A stretch of DNA of 64,000 nt from Acetobacter pasteurianus subsp. pasteurianus LMG 1262 = NBRC 106471 (GCF_000285275.1 NZ_CADO01000005.1:26759-90758); one strand, 5' to 3'. Positions 34,040 through 44,542 are shown, counted from the first letter of the stretch. A program made the numbers and translations. Notes: generated by a model not told the origin, from the sequence alone.

Positions 34040-34888
34040 TTAATGGTACCAGTCTGGCACGGTCGCACGGTTATCATTCTTGATGGCTTCGGCCTGCGCC
34101 CGGCGCTGTTGCTGATAGGCACTGCGGATGGTGGCATAGGGATCCAGCGCATCACGTTCCAGCGCATCAAGCTCATCCAGATGCTCAGAACGGGCATGAA
34201 CCACCCCAAACAGGTTATACGCCCAGTTGAAGCTGACCAACCCGTATCCGCGGGGGACATAGTCCCATGGAGAAAGGCCTTGGTCAATGGCGTAGCCAAT
34301 ACCATCACGGATAGAAGATGGACCCATGGGCAGGAACAGATAAGGCCCTGCGGGAATACCCCAGTTGGCCAATGTCATGCCTGCATCGTTATCGTGGTGT
34401 GGGAATCCAGCCATTTTGGCCACGTCAATCAAGCCGCCCAAGCCTACCGTCATGTTCACGCACCAGCGCACAAACATATCGCCTGCGCGGCGTGGTTTGC
34501 CGGCCCCTACATCGTTAAAGAACACGGACGGTTCGTTCATGGTTCTGACAAGGTTACCCAGAGAATTACGCACCGGGCGCGGTACGGCCCATACGTAAGC
34601 CTTAGCCATGGGGCGAAGGGCCCATTTATCGAACTTCATGGTCATGTTGAACATCTTGCGGTTCAACGGTTCGTAGGGATCGTTCGCGGCCTTGTATTCA
34701 GCCAGAGCATCCGGGTCTTTGGGCACGGGGGCCTTAATGGCGCTGCATCCTGCCGTGCTCAGCAAAGTGGCGGCCAGGCAGAATGTGCCCAGACGAAAAC
34801 GGCGCTGTGCCGAGGAACCTTCCCGCGTCTGACTTTTTTTTGCCTGCGCGCGAGGGCGGAGCCTTGAGCCGTTCCGTCCTGAAATCAT
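34040..34888 (-). CDS. mlaA: MlaA (VacJ) outer-membrane lipoprotein
   Basis: The protein has a basic N-region, a lipobox LSTAGC with Cys48 as the lipidation site, then the VacJ hallmark NDPYEPLNRKMFNMTMKFD and later NDVGAGKPRRAGDMFVRW and GPYLFLPMGPSSIRDGIG. MlaA removes misplaced phospholipids from the outer leaflet. ATG 34888 has AAGGTGG upstream; a start at 34945 is possible. The leader before the lipobox is long for this family. Confidence 0.93.
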   Translation of the reverse strand: MISGRNGSRLRPRAQAKKSQTREGSSAQRRFRLGTFCLAATLLSTAGCSAIKAPVPKDPDALAEYKAANDPYEPLNRKMFNMTMKFDKWALRPMAKAYVWAVPRPVRNSLGNLVRTMNEPSVFFNDVGAGKPRRAGDMFVRWCVNMTVGLGGLIDVAKMAGFPHHDNDAGMTLANWGIPAGPYLFLPMGPSSIRDGIGYAIDQGLSPWDYVPRGYGLVSFNWAYNLFGVVHARSEHLDELDALERDALDPYATIRSAYQQQRRAQAEAIKNDNRATVPDWYH

Positions 34889-35132
34889 TGCCACCTTTAC
34901 CTTTGCTCTGTGACGACCGTCTGGCCCATGCTGTATGCAGGCCAATTGCTGTCGCTTTCTCTACCACGAGAAACCAGCGGCGCAATGGCAGGGCTTACTT
35001 GCATAACAAACAGGGGCGTAAAATAGACCTGTGGGCGCGATCTTTGACAGCAGTGTGAAAGATTTTTGTACAACCTGTTGCCAGAAAGTCGCACTTCCTA
35101 TCTTGCTTCAAAAAGAAAAGAGAATCCTGAAG

Positions 35133-35960
35133 TTAAAGACCACGATCCCGCTTGATGATATCCCATGCAGCATTAATGCGTGAAATCTTGACGGATGCGG
35201 CTTCAATTTCAACGGCGCTGGCATTTCGGGCCAGAAGGATATCCGGGTGATATTGCCGCACCAGCTTTTTCCATAGGGCACGCAGTTCTTCATTTGAAAG
35301 ATCTGGCGAGGCGCCCATAACAGCATAGGCATCATCTTCAGCCATCGCTGGGGTGGATCGCCCATGGGCTGCACGTTCCCAAGCGCCACGGCTCAGGCCA
35401 AACAAGGCATGCACGCGTTTAAGAAAGCGCTCTTCCTCTGGGGCTAGCGGCTCATCCGCTGCCAGATCAGCCCGCGCAATCGTAAATAGAATCCCCATCA
35501 GGTCTTCCAATGGGCGTTTGTCTGTTGCGTAAACCTGCCCCAGTTCGCGCGCAAAAGCTTCGTAGTCATCCGTGCGCTGGCGCGCCATATCAAACAGACG
35601 GCCAACTTCACGCATGTTTTCATCAGGCACGCGAAAACGAGATTTAAAGGCGTTGATTTCACGCCGGTTAACCGGCGCATCGCACTTGGCCAGTTTGGCG
35701 CTCAGAATAACGCAGGAGAGCCCATAAAGCTGTTCCTTCTTGCCAAGGGCGGCAGCCAGCTTGGCGGCCACAAAGGTAGCTGCTCCATTAGGATCTGGCC
35801 TTGCGCGCGCAGCCCATTTATCGCTCCAACCGCCTGTTGGGGGCTGAAGAATCGCACCTGTATCTGCTGCGTGGCCCAGTGCTGTGCCAACCGCTGCGCC
35901 AACCGGGCCGCCTACGGCAAAACCGGCTACGCCACCAAAAATTTTACCCCAGATCGCCAT
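35133..35960 (-). CDS. DjlA-like protein: TerB domain plus C-terminal J domain
   Basis: The 275-aa protein starts with a glycine-rich hydrophobic stretch (FGGVAGFAVGGPVGAAVGTALG), continues with an all-helical TerB-like domain, and ends with a J domain having HPD at residues 238-240. Such proteins are membrane-linked DnaK co-chaperones. It is not in a clear operon: a 244-bp gap separates it from mlaA. Confidence 0.85.
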   Translation of the reverse strand: MAIWGKIFGGVAGFAVGGPVGAAVGTALGHAADTGAILQPPTGGWSDKWAARARPDPNGAATFVAAKLAAALGKKEQLYGLSCVILSAKLAKCDAPVNRREINAFKSRFRVPDENMREVGRLFDMARQRTDDYEAFARELGQVYATDKRPLEDLMGILFTIARADLAADEPLAPEEERFLKRVHALFGLSRGAWERAAHGRSTPAMAEDDAYAVMGASPDLSNEELRALWKKLVRQYHPDILLARNASAVEIEAASVKISRINAAWDIIKRDRGL

Positions 35961-36038
35961 AAAAGCAGTTTATCACGTTCTGGCAGCCTGCCCAAACAAC
36001 CTGATGCTTTAAGCTGGCACAGCAGTTCTGCGTTGTTC

Positions 36039-36284
36039 TCAGGTGCAGGGAGTCGCGCTGGTGGAAAGCTGTTGTTTCAGCCATTCCAGCGCATAAACTC
36101 GCAAAGCAGAGGCCAGTGATTGCTCGGGGGAACGTGCGGCATCCACTTTTGTAACCAGTTGCGGCAGCGTTTGCTTTTGCTGGTTTGCTATATCTTCCAG
36201 CGCGTTCCAGAAGGCCGATTCTAGCGCTACGCTGGTATCATGGCCTGCCAGAATCAGGCTGCGTTTGCGTAAATGGCGGCTCAA
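36039..36284 (-). CDS. Ribbon-helix-helix domain protein (RHH_4)
   Basis: The 81-aa protein has the family opening KRSLILAGHDTSVALESAFWNALEDIA and ends with SLASALRVYALEWLK, typical of RHH_4 proteins. A DNA-binding role is presumed. Translation begins at a TTG that overlaps the queG stop (TTGA), with GGGAG upstream, so it depends on queG translation. No toxin gene lies beside it. Confidence 0.8.
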   Translation of the reverse strand: MSRHLRKRSLILAGHDTSVALESAFWNALEDIANQQKQTLPQLVTKVDAARSPEQSLASALRVYALEWLKQQLSTSATPCT

Positions 36285-37381
36285 GCTGCGTCTCCCGTCA
36301 GGCACTGCATGGCCCAATCTGCCGCTTCCGCCACCATAGAATCCGGGTCTTGCCGCAAGGCATGTGCGTAAGGCAGCAGCTCCGGGTGGCCAGAGTTGCC
36401 AATAGCTATCAGCACATTGCGTATAAACCGGTTGCGCCCAATGCGTTTGATGGGAGAGCCAGAAAACATGGTGCGGAAAGCGGCATCGTCTAATTGGCTG
36501 AGTGCTGCCAGTTCTGGCGCTATCAAATCTGGTCGCGGTTGTAGCTTGATGTGGCGGGATGTTTGGGCAAAGCGGTTCCACGGACATACAGCCAGACAAT
36601 CATCGCAACCATAAATATGTGTGCCAATGGCTTTACGCAGTGGGTGCGGAATAGGCCCTGCATGTTCAATAGTCAGGTAAGAAATGCACTTGCGTGCATC
36701 CATTTGATAAGGTGCAGGAAAAGCCTGCGTGGGGCATGCGTTCAGGCAGCGGGTACAGCTGCCGCAACTGCCTCCAGACACGGCAGATGCTGGCAGCTCC
36801 AGCGTGGTGTAGATTTCACCCAGAAAGAGCCAGCTTCCATGTTGGCGGGAAACCAGATTGGTGTGTTTACCTTGCCAGCCTAACCCGGCCTGCGCGGCCA
36901 AAGGCTTTTCTGCCACGGGAGCTGTATCAACAAATACTTTTACATCAGGCGCTGTGGCCAGCATCATACGGGCTTCACGCACGACAAACTGGGCTAGATG
37001 CTTGAGCATGCCCTTAACAACATCGTGATAATCACGGTGGCGCGCATAAACGGAAATATTGCCGCATGTGCGATTCTGGAGTGTGCTTAACGGATTCTCT
37101 GCCGGTGCGTAGTTCAGGCCCAACGCAATAACACTGCGGGCTTCTGGCCATAGGGCAGTAGGCTGGCTGCGTTGTTCGGTGCGGTCTGCCAACCAGCCCA
37201 TTTCACCATGATACCCTTCAGCCAGAAAATCTTTCAGCCGCGTACGCACCTCCGGGCCTAGATGGGCGGGGCAGAAGCCAATGGCATCAAACCCCAGTTC
37301 CAGCGCCTTTATGCGTATTTTTTCCGCCAGTTTTGCCGCTGGTGCGGCAGGTTGAGGCGGATGCGCGGAAGGTGCAGTCAT
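36281..37381 (-). CDS. queG: Epoxyqueuosine reductase QueG
   Basis: The 366-aa enzyme carries out the last step of queuosine formation, reducing epoxyqueuosine with cobalamin. Two [4Fe-4S] clusters are visible: Cys206, 209, 212, 216 in CGSCTRCLNACP and Cys259, 262, 266 in CDDCLAVCPW. Length fits the family. It is third in the queA-tgt-queG operon. Confidence 0.95.
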   Translation of the reverse strand: MTAPSAHPPQPAAPAAKLAEKIRIKALELGFDAIGFCPAHLGPEVRTRLKDFLAEGYHGEMGWLADRTEQRSQPTALWPEARSVIALGLNYAPAENPLSTLQNRTCGNISVYARHRDYHDVVKGMLKHLAQFVVREARMMLATAPDVKVFVDTAPVAEKPLAAQAGLGWQGKHTNLVSRQHGSWLFLGEIYTTLELPASAVSGGSCGSCTRCLNACPTQAFPAPYQMDARKCISYLTIEHAGPIPHPLRKAIGTHIYGCDDCLAVCPWNRFAQTSRHIKLQPRPDLIAPELAALSQLDDAAFRTMFSGSPIKRIGRNRFIRNVLIAIGNSGHPELLPYAHALRQDPDSMVAEAADWAMQCLTGDAA

Positions 37382-37393
37382 GGAAGCACTTGG

Positions 37394-38554
37394 TCAGGGA
37401 ACGGGCGGAATGGTGGGTTGTGGCATTTCATCTTCCGTCCAATCCTCTGCTGCCCATTCTGCACGCAAAGTGGTGGCCAACGCATCCAGCCGTTTTTCAA
37501 CAATAGCCTGCCGAATCTGACGCATCAGGCGCTGGTAGTAGGCAATATTATGCCATGTCAGCAGCATGGGGCCGAGAATTTCATTGGCGCGGAACAAATG
37601 GTGCAGATAGGCGCGGCTATGGCGTGAACAGGCCAGACAGTCACAGTGCGGAGAAATGGGGCGTGCATCTGTGGCGTGGCGTGCATTACGCAGGTTGAGC
37701 GTGCCGCGTTCGGTATAGGCGCGGGCAGTGCGGCCTGCGCGTGTGGGCATCACGCAGTCAAACATATCCACACCGCGTTGCACGCTGCCCAGTAGATCAT
37801 CTGGCGTGCCCACACCCATAAGATAGCGCGGCTTGTCCTGCGGCATAATAGGGGTGGTGGTATCTAGCGTGGCGAACATCAGTTCCTGCCCTTCGCCTAC
37901 CGCCAGGCCGCCAATGGCGTAGCCTTCAAACCCGATATCGGTGAGCGCCTTTACACTTTCGGCTCGCAGTTCAGGTTCCGTGCCGCCTTGCACAATACCA
38001 AACTGACCATACCCTTCGCGCTGTACATAGGCTTGGCGAGAACGTGCCGCCCAGCGCATGGAAAGCCGCATGGAAGCCGCAATGGCTTCTGGCGGTGCGG
38101 GTAGGGCCGGGCATTCATCAAAACACATGGTGATGGTAGCATCCAGCGCGTGCTGGATATCTGTTGAACTTTCAGGCGTAAGCCGATGTTCAGAGCCATC
38201 AATATGGGAGCGGAAGGTCACGCCGTCCTGATCCAGCCGCCGCAGCGCACCAAGGGACATCACCTGAAAGCCGCCGGAATCTGTCAGAATCGGGCCAGAC
38301 CAATCCATAAATTTATGGAGGCCACCCAGCGCACGTATGCGTTCTGCCCCTGGCCGCAGCATGAGGTGATAGGTATTGCCCAGAACAATGCCCGCGCCGG
38401 TGGAGCGCACGGCATCCATGGTCATGGCCTTTACCGTGCCAACTGTGCCAACCGGCATAAAGGTTGGGGTGGCCACAGGGCCGTGGGCTGTGTGTAGCAT
38501 GCCAGCGCGTGCTGCGCCATCTGTGCTTTCACACGTCCAGTTAAAGCGAGTCAT
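37394..38554 (-). CDS. tgt: tRNA-guanine transglycosylase
   Basis: The 386-aa enzyme swaps guanine 34 for preQ1 in tRNAs with GUN anticodons. [23 protein letters not shown] and MPTRAGRTA are conserved active-site blocks, and the zinc site is [16 protein letters not shown] near the C-terminus. Its ATG overlaps the queA stop in ATGA. Confidence 0.97.
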   Translation of the reverse strand: MTRFNWTCESTDGAARAGMLHTAHGPVATPTFMPVGTVGTVKAMTMDAVRSTGAGIVLGNTYHLMLRPGAERIRALGGLHKFMDWSGPILTDSGGFQVMSLGALRRLDQDGVTFRSHIDGSEHRLTPESSTDIQHALDATITMCFDECPALPAPPEAIAASMRLSMRWAARSRQAYVQREGYGQFGIVQGGTEPELRAESVKALTDIGFEGYAIGGLAVGEGQELMFATLDTTTPIMPQDKPRYLMGVGTPDDLLGSVQRGVDMFDCVMPTRAGRTARAYTERGTLNLRNARHATDARPISPHCDCLACSRHSRAYLHHLFRANEILGPMLLTWHNIAYYQRLMRQIRQAIVEKRLDALATTLRAEWAAEDWTEDEMPQPTIPPVP

Positions 38555-39633
38555 TCTACTGTTCCGAGGTGGTGGGCATGGATGGAGTGGGCGCAGCGCA
38601 GCAGGCAGGCATCGCCGTAGGAATAAAAGCGGTAACCGCTGGCAACAGCATGGGCATAAATCTGCCGGGCACGTTCTACGCCAGCAAAGGCGGAAACCAG
38701 CATGAACAGCGTAGAGCGTGGCAGGTGGAAATTGGTAAGCAGCATATCTACAGCGCGGAATTGATAGCCGGGCCGAATGAAAATGGAGGTTGTGCCATCA
38801 AACGGATGCACAATGCCGTTTTCATCGGTTGCAGTTTCCAAAAGGCGCAGGCTTGTGGTGCCAATGGCAATAATGCGTCCGCCAGCCTTACGGGTGGCGT
38901 TGATGCGCTCTGCTGTTTCCGGGGTGATGATGCCGCGTTCTGAATGCATTTTGTGTTCAGAAATTTCGGCTTCCCGCACAGGCAAAAAGGTACCGGCCCC
39001 CACATGCAAGGTGAGCGTGCAGCGCTGGGCGCCTGTGGCATCTATGGCTTTCAGCAGTGCTGGCGTAAAATGTAACCCGGCAGTGGGTGCGGCCACAGCC
39101 CCTTTGTTACGCTCAAAAATGGTGGCGTAATCACTGGTATCCTGCGCCGTTGGACCTTCCGGGCGATGAATATAGGGCGGTAGTGCCAATGCGCCTGCTT
39201 TTTGCAAAAACGCATCAAAACTATCCCCTTCCGCGCTGAACTGAAGCACCGCACCCCCGCCGGGTTCCAACGCCTGTACGCGGGCTGTGTCCTGCACACC
39301 GGGGAACGCAATAGTATCGCCCACCTTGAGCCTGCGCGCATTGCGCACCAACACATGCCAACTGCCATCTGGTTGAATCTGGTCCAGCGTAATGCCAATT
39401 TTGGCTTCTCCACGCAGGCCATGAAGCTGGGCACGAATAACGGCCGTATTGTTTGCAACCAGCAAATCTCCCCGCTTCAGAAGCGAGGGCAGATCACGGA
39501 TATGCCTATCAGCAAACATGTCGGGCTGTGTGGCATCCAGAAGGCGCGCGGCTTCTCGCGGGCGGGCGGGTTCCTGCGCGATCAGGCTTTCTGGGAGGTG
39601 AAAATCAAAATCTTCGGTGCGGTCACTGCTCAT
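38551..39633 (-). CDS. queA: S-adenosylmethionine:tRNA ribosyltransferase-isomerase QueA
   Basis: The 360-aa protein starts [25 protein letters not shown], a signature of QueA, and contains [22 protein letters not shown] and [22 protein letters not shown]. It adds the epoxycyclopentanediol moiety to preQ1-tRNA. It is the first gene of the queuosine operon. Confidence 0.97.
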   Translation of the reverse strand: MSSDRTEDFDFHLPESLIAQEPARPREAARLLDATQPDMFADRHIRDLPSLLKRGDLLVANNTAVIRAQLHGLRGEAKIGITLDQIQPDGSWHVLVRNARRLKVGDTIAFPGVQDTARVQALEPGGGAVLQFSAEGDSFDAFLQKAGALALPPYIHRPEGPTAQDTSDYATIFERNKGAVAAPTAGLHFTPALLKAIDATGAQRCTLTLHVGAGTFLPVREAEISEHKMHSERGIITPETAERINATRKAGGRIIAIGTTSLRLLETATDENGIVHPFDGTTSIFIRPGYQFRAVDMLLTNFHLPRSTLFMLVSAFAGVERARQIYAHAVASGYRFYSYGDACLLRCAHSIHAHHLGTVE

Positions 39634-39803
39634 GATGGCACCGTTTACGCAATAGGCTGGGCCAAGGCCAGAGGCAAAGGCGCAGTTCTGCAGGTGGCAT
39701 GCAGCCTGTAGGGGTTGAAGAGAGGGCGCTTAGGGGCCAGATTTCTCTTTCAGTAACGCCGGAAGGTATTCCGGTGCATAGATATTTTAAAGGATGACAC
39801 TTT

Positions 39804-40016
39804 ATGTCTTACGCTCTTCTGGATGCAGCACGTGTTGCCAAAGCCGCTGAAGTTTCTTTGGGTGTGCTGAAAACCAGCGATGAAACCACAGAAGCGCATC
39901 AGCGTAAGGTTATTATGATTGAACGGATTGAGGCTCTGGCCAAAGCAGCAGCAGAATCCAAAGCAGGCGTTACGCTGACATCCGAAGAATTCTGGTTGAT
40001 CAGCCGCAACTGGTAA
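39804..40016 (+). CDS. Small hypothetical protein, 70 aa
   Basis: The 70-aa frame has AAGGA upstream of ATG 39804. It is helical and Ala/Glu/Lys-rich, without Cys or a membrane segment, and ends WLISRNW. It precedes a PEBP gene by 19 bp and is probably co-transcribed. No family was recognised. Confidence 0.65.
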   Translation: MSYALLDAARVAKAAEVSLGVLKTSDETTEAHQRKVIMIERIEALAKAAAESKAGVTLTSEEFWLISRNW

Positions 40017-40035
40017 CAGTACGGGAACCGCTCTT

Positions 40036-40533
40036 ATGGCATTTGTTCTTACAAGCCCTGCCTTTGTAAATGGTGATACACTGCCACAGGCACAGGTTTA
40101 CAATGGTATGGGCCAGCATGGGCAGAATCTTTCCCCCGCGTTGGAATGGAAAGATGCTCCCGCAGGCACCAAAAGCTTTGTGGTAACGGTGTATGACCCG
40201 GATGCCCCAACCGGTTCGGGTTGGTGGCATTGGGTGGTGGTAAACATTCCCGCCACTATTACAGCACTGCCAGAAGGTGCCGGTTCGGCCGGGGACAAGC
40301 TGCCAAAAGGTGCCATGCAGGTGCGCACAGATTTCGGCGTGCCGGGTTATGGTGGGGCTGCACCTCCGCCGGGGCGCGTGCACCGTTATGTCTTTACGGT
40401 TTACGCGTTGGATGTGCCCACGTTGGATGTGCAGGAAGATTCCAGCCCCGCATTGGTGGGTTTCATGGTCAACCACCACAAGTTGGCTTCTGCCAGCCTG
40501 ACAGCCCTATACGGTAGCGGCTCCCGCGATTGA
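40036..40533 (+). CDS. YbhB/YbcL family PEBP (Raf kinase inhibitor-like) protein
   Basis: The 165-aa protein has the PEBP motifs FVVTVYDPDAPTGSGWWHWVVVNIP and GYGGAAPPPGRVHRYVFTVYALD, which form the ligand pocket of the fold. Bacterial members are of uncertain function. A 14-bp-stem terminator lies 8 bp after its stop. Confidence 0.93.
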   Translation: MAFVLTSPAFVNGDTLPQAQVYNGMGQHGQNLSPALEWKDAPAGTKSFVVTVYDPDAPTGSGWWHWVVVNIPATITALPEGAGSAGDKLPKGAMQVRTDFGVPGYGGAAPPPGRVHRYVFTVYALDVPTLDVQEDSSPALVGFMVNHHKLASASLTALYGSGSRD

Positions 40534-40541
40534 GCTTTGAT

Positions 40542-40574
40542 TTCCCCTGAACCTTATAAAAAGGTTCAGGGGAA
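40542..40574. terminator. Strong hairpin between convergent genes
   Basis: Perfect 14-bp arms 40542-40555 and 40561-40574 around ATAAA, between the PEBP gene and the 700-aa gene. Confidence 0.8.
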
Positions 40575-40600
40575 TAGCCGTAGCGATGGCTGAAATGGCC

Positions 40601-42703
40601 TTAACGTGTATAGGCTTTAAGATCGTTTAAAACATCATCTGGTGTCACAAGCCCTGTTTGCCCATGTTGCGGCATAACCAACAGGGGCGGACCATCATTT
40701 AAAAACCGGATGGAAAGTTGCGCCCAGCGAGACCTTACAAAGCGACGAAAGACCTGCGCCAATGCGCAGCGGTCCATATCTGTATGATACGGATTGCCGG
40801 GTGAGCAGACTGTATTCAAATAATCGCTCATAAAGGCGGCAATGGCGGGCACAAGTTCAGCTTCGCCAAAATAGGCCAAAGCCGTATTCATGCTCCACGG
40901 TGTGCCATATTGCTGCTGCCCGTTGTCATCAAACTGGGTCAGATCAAAGCCATATGTTGCATGGGCTTTCATATCCCGCAGCAGGCTTACAAAATTGGCA
41001 GGGAAATAACCTGCGCAATCTCCTATCAACACAGGCACCCTAAACTGGGCGGCAATATCGGGCAGGATCAGATAGCGTAATGCGGGTTCCAGCATGGCGG
41101 CATCTGATCTGGTTTCTCCGTGCCCAAAGCTGAGCCGCAATGTGATGGCATGGTTTTCCAACCACTCTGAAACAGTGGAGAGAAAGGTAAGCTGATCCAC
41201 TGTTGGGTTAGCAACACCAAGGCAAAGCTGGATTTTGCCAGCAGAACGATCTTCCCGGCACGCATGAATAAGGGAAAGCACAAGCCCTGGAACCAGATCA
41301 AAATGTTGCCCCGTGCAGGCAAAAGCCAAGCAGGTGGAAGGTTGTTCTTCTGGCATGCTAAAGTGCCATTGCCAGTTTGCTACACCCGTTACATCCGGTA
41401 TGGCGCGGCTGGCCAGGCGCCCACATTCCTGCGTGCTGAGCCATGAAAACACCCCTTGATCATACGGGGCTGGAGCCATGTTTTCCTGCACTGCCAGTTT
41501 GCGGGCAATAGCATAATGTTCATCCGCTTCGGCCTGTAGGTCAGCGAGCCAACTTGTATGGCCCAAGCCCAGTTCTTCCCACCAGCTCAGGCCATTTAAC
41601 CGGGCTTCTGCCGTTAACAGGCGCAGGCGGTTTTCTGTATCCAGTTTCTGGAAGGCCTGCTCAAACAGAGAGCTATAGATGCGGCGGATATCCGGGCCGT
41701 TTTTGGGTGCAAGGCGCATAGGCACCAGCAGCGTATCAAATGGTGTTTCAAAAGCCGGAAGGCCGACGCTGCTTAAAGCACTAGGTACCAGCAAAAGAGC
41801 ACTTTCGCCCGCCTTTTGCCGCGCTACCAATGGGGCAAGCAGTGTGCCTATATCCCGATCAGGATAACGGGTGGTAAGGGCCTGCTCCATTAATGTGGCA
41901 GCGGTATCGTAATTTTTGGTGCGCAAGGCCAGAATGGCGGCCATCCATTGTAGTTCGGGCCGCGTATCGTGTTGGCGGGCTGTGGTTAAAAAACCATTTG
42001 CCAGTTCCCATTGCCCAAAAAGAGCACATAGACGTGCCAGTTGCACGCATGTGCCTGTATCACGCGGGGTAACACTTAAGCGCAGAATCTGTTCGCGCAG
42101 ATCATCTAATGTGGCCCACGGCGTTGTGGCTGGGCGCAATGTGTTTGTTTGTAAAAGATGCAGCACATCTTCCATCAGCCCAGACAGAACGCGGGAAGGG
42201 CACACAGTAAAGGTGACCTTTTCTGGTGCGGCTTCACTCCACAGTGTTATGGTGTCTTTTGTGCGCTCGGCTTGCAGTTGTTCTGCTGGCCATTTGTGCC
42301 CACCAAGTTGCAGATGATGTTCTGCACAGGTGGCACGGCCAACAAAGCGCGTGCCCTGATACCATTCCTGTTCTGTAAGATCGCGCAGGATAGAAAGCAG
42401 CTCTGGCGGCAGAAGCAGAAAACGCTCCCACGTGGCGCAAAGCGGCACAACATCGAACACATTCTGGTCTCGGCTGGAAAGATAGCCTTTACCTGCCCGG
42501 ATAGATACAAGCGGGCGGCCTGCAAAGTTTTCGACGGCTTCTGCTTTGGCAAATGCCCCACCGGGGGTTAATGCCCTAGATTGCTCATCCAGTGTGGCGG
42601 GGGTTGTGCCACGCATAAAGGACTGCGCAAAGGAAACCGGATGCAAACGTAGTCCCGTGTAACCTGCCAGTGCACCATGCCAGGAGAGAAGATAGAACGG
42701 CAT
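40601..42703 (-). CDS. Large unknown protein, 700 aa, possible TPR and glycosyltransferase-like parts
   Basis: No signal peptide is visible. The central part (about 220-290) has helical repeat-like sequence (CVQLARLCALFGQWELANGFLTTARQHD, MAAILALRTKNYDTAATLMEQAL). The C-terminal third contains LSFGHGETRSDAAMLEPALRYLILPDIA and later NPYHTDMDRCALAQVF, which resemble the ordering of glycosyltransferase-8-type folds but without a clear DxD. I cannot assign a function. It has an RBS (AGGATC) and stands alone between convergent PEBP and the metF-like gene. Confidence 0.75.
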   Translation of the reverse strand: MPFYLLSWHGALAGYTGLRLHPVSFAQSFMRGTTPATLDEQSRALTPGGAFAKAEAVENFAGRPLVSIRAGKGYLSSRDQNVFDVVPLCATWERFLLLPPELLSILRDLTEQEWYQGTRFVGRATCAEHHLQLGGHKWPAEQLQAERTKDTITLWSEAAPEKVTFTVCPSRVLSGLMEDVLHLLQTNTLRPATTPWATLDDLREQILRLSVTPRDTGTCVQLARLCALFGQWELANGFLTTARQHDTRPELQWMAAILALRTKNYDTAATLMEQALTTRYPDRDIGTLLAPLVARQKAGESALLLVPSALSSVGLPAFETPFDTLLVPMRLAPKNGPDIRRIYSSLFEQAFQKLDTENRLRLLTAEARLNGLSWWEELGLGHTSWLADLQAEADEHYAIARKLAVQENMAPAPYDQGVFSWLSTQECGRLASRAIPDVTGVANWQWHFSMPEEQPSTCLAFACTGQHFDLVPGLVLSLIHACREDRSAGKIQLCLGVANPTVDQLTFLSTVSEWLENHAITLRLSFGHGETRSDAAMLEPALRYLILPDIAAQFRVPVLIGDCAGYFPANFVSLLRDMKAHATYGFDLTQFDDNGQQQYGTPWSMNTALAYFGEAELVPAIAAFMSDYLNTVCSPGNPYHTDMDRCALAQVFRRFVRSRWAQLSIRFLNDGPPLLVMPQHGQTGLVTPDDVLNDLKAYTR

Positions 42704-42763
42704 GGGCTGATCCTATAAAACGATCGGACAGGTGGGAATTATACAGGCAGATTGCACGGCTTG

Positions 42764-43513
42764 TTATGCCACGGCATCCAGCAGAGCGGGAAGATATTGC
42801 TCCAGCTTGATGCGCACCGGCATCAGGTAGGCTTTGCCTTTTTCTTGCGCCAGTTCTTTAAGCACCGTTTGCGCAAACTGGATATTGGCATCCAGCGTAG
42901 GAGAAAAATCACGCGGGAAAACAATGTGGTTTGTTGTTTCCCAATAAGAGCGTGATTTGGGGCCAATAACGGGGGAGAGGCCCCAGAACACGCATTCGCC
43001 CTGCATCCATTCCCGGCACAGGTCAAACAGCTTCAGATCAAAGACGGGCTGCGTGAAAAAACCAATGGCTCCAGCTTCTTTCTTGCGGGCCACATCTTCC
43101 AGTTCTTTCCACGGGGCGCGGCGGTAGGGGTCAAACGCTGCATAGACTTTAAGATGCGGCGCTTCACGCCGATAGCGGCGGATAATGCTTTCCGTGCTGT
43201 TGGGGTATGTGCGGTGGCTAAGATCTGCTGGCGGATCACCATGCACTACCAGAATCTCTTCCAACCCCGGTTGGTCTGCCCCGGGCAGAGGGGCATCGGG
43301 CGCAATATCTATGGCCCGGATATGCGGAATAACATTTCCGAACTGAGGGCGCACAAGTGCTGCGGCATCCCAACTGCGGAGGGGAAAGCGCATCAGGTCC
43401 GGAATATTCAGCGTATCTGCGGCAGGGAATGCGGCTTTAACCGTAGCTACATCTGCGGCCAGAGCCTCAGCAGAACGCGGAATTAGCTCAACCGAAAGGC
43501 GAGAAAGGCTCAT
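42764..43513 (-). CDS. Methylenetetrahydrofolate reductase-like protein
   Basis: The 249-aa protein is a short member of the MetF TIM-barrel family: SVELIPR with Glu9 aligns with the catalytic SFEFFPP, and [16 protein letters not shown] is the conserved barrel block. It is shorter than MetF (about 290 aa), so cofactor use may differ. Its start overlaps the folD stop by 4 bp, which ties it to one-carbon metabolism. Confidence 0.82.
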   Translation of the reverse strand: MSLSRLSVELIPRSAEALAADVATVKAAFPAADTLNIPDLMRFPLRSWDAAALVRPQFGNVIPHIRAIDIAPDAPLPGADQPGLEEILVVHGDPPADLSHRTYPNSTESIIRRYRREAPHLKVYAAFDPYRRAPWKELEDVARKKEAGAIGFFTQPVFDLKLFDLCREWMQGECVFWGLSPVIGPKSRSYWETTNHIVFPRDFSPTLDANIQFAQTVLKELAQEKGKAYLMPVRIKLEQYLPALLDAVA

Positions 43514-44424
43514 TCCGCACTCCCCTCAAGCTGTAATTTGGCTGCGGTTAGTGTGTTTTTCAGCAGGCAGGCAATGGTCATTGGGCCAACGCCACCGGGA
43601 ACTGGCGTAATGCGGCCTGCCACTTTAACAGCTTCATCAAACGCAACGTCACCTACAAGGCGGGTTTTGCCATCATCGGTTTTGATACGGGTGATGCCAA
43701 CGTCAATCACGGTCGCACCGGGTTTAATCCAGTCCCCACGCACCAGTTCACGGCAACCGGTGGCCACCACCAGAATATCGGCTTGCCGCGCAAGTGCTGC
43801 CGTATCGCGCGTGTGAATATGTGCAATAGAAACCGTGCAACCTTCTGCCAGCAGCAGCAGGGCCATAGGTTTGCCCACAAGGTTGGAAGCCCCGATAACT
43901 ACGGCGTGCTGGCCTTTCATATCCCCCAACTGGTCACGCAGCAGCAGCAGGCAGCCCAGCGGCGTGCAGGGGATGAGCGAAGGCAGGCCTACAGCCAGAC
44001 GGCCAGCGTTAATTTCGCCCAGACCATCCACATCCTTTTCAGGCAGAATGGCGTTGGTTACGCGGCGTCCATCCAGCCCGTTGGGCAGGGGAAGCTGCAC
44101 CAGAATGCCATGAATTTCGGGGTCTTTGTTCAGGCGTTCTATCAGCGCCAGCAGTTCAGCTTCCGATGTGTTTTCGGGCAGCATATGCATGAAGGAGCGC
44201 ATGCCAGCATGATGGGTCTGCACAGCCTTGTTGCGCACATACACTTCGCTGGCCGGATCATTCCCAACCAGAATAACGGCCAGACCGGGCGTTACGCCAT
44301 GTTTCTCGTGAAACGCCAGAACATCCTCACGGATATGCTGGCGCATTTTGGCGGCAAAGCCTTTGCCATCAATCAGAGAAGCCTGATGATCGGAGGGAAG
44401 GGAGGATGAAGATGCGTTGGTCAT
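43510..44424 (-). CDS. folD: Bifunctional methylenetetrahydrofolate dehydrogenase/cyclohydrolase FolD
   Basis: The 304-aa enzyme interconverts 5,10-methylene- and 10-formyl-tetrahydrofolate with [30 protein letters not shown] and the dinucleotide site [19 protein letters not shown] are present, as is [15 protein letters not shown]. It precedes the metF-like gene in a tight pair. Confidence 0.96.
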   Translation of the reverse strand: MTNASSSSLPSDHQASLIDGKGFAAKMRQHIREDVLAFHEKHGVTPGLAVILVGNDPASEVYVRNKAVQTHHAGMRSFMHMLPENTSEAELLALIERLNKDPEIHGILVQLPLPNGLDGRRVTNAILPEKDVDGLGEINAGRLAVGLPSLIPCTPLGCLLLLRDQLGDMKGQHAVVIGASNLVGKPMALLLLAEGCTVSIAHIHTRDTAALARQADILVVATGCRELVRGDWIKPGATVIDVGITRIKTDDGKTRLVGDVAFDEAVKVAGRITPVPGGVGPMTIACLLKNTLTAAKLQLEGSAE

Positions 44425-44542
44425 GGAGCTGCCAGTTGATCATGCAGAAGCGTGTGGAGTTTCAAGCTGGGGCATACGCAAAAAAACGCCAAACGACAAC
44501 GTTTTCACCCGTATATGCCCGGTATGCATAAGAAATTTCAGG

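Noticed and set aside
43783..44409. 208-aa open frame antisense to folD
   Set aside because: Shadow frame; folD is certain on the other strand.
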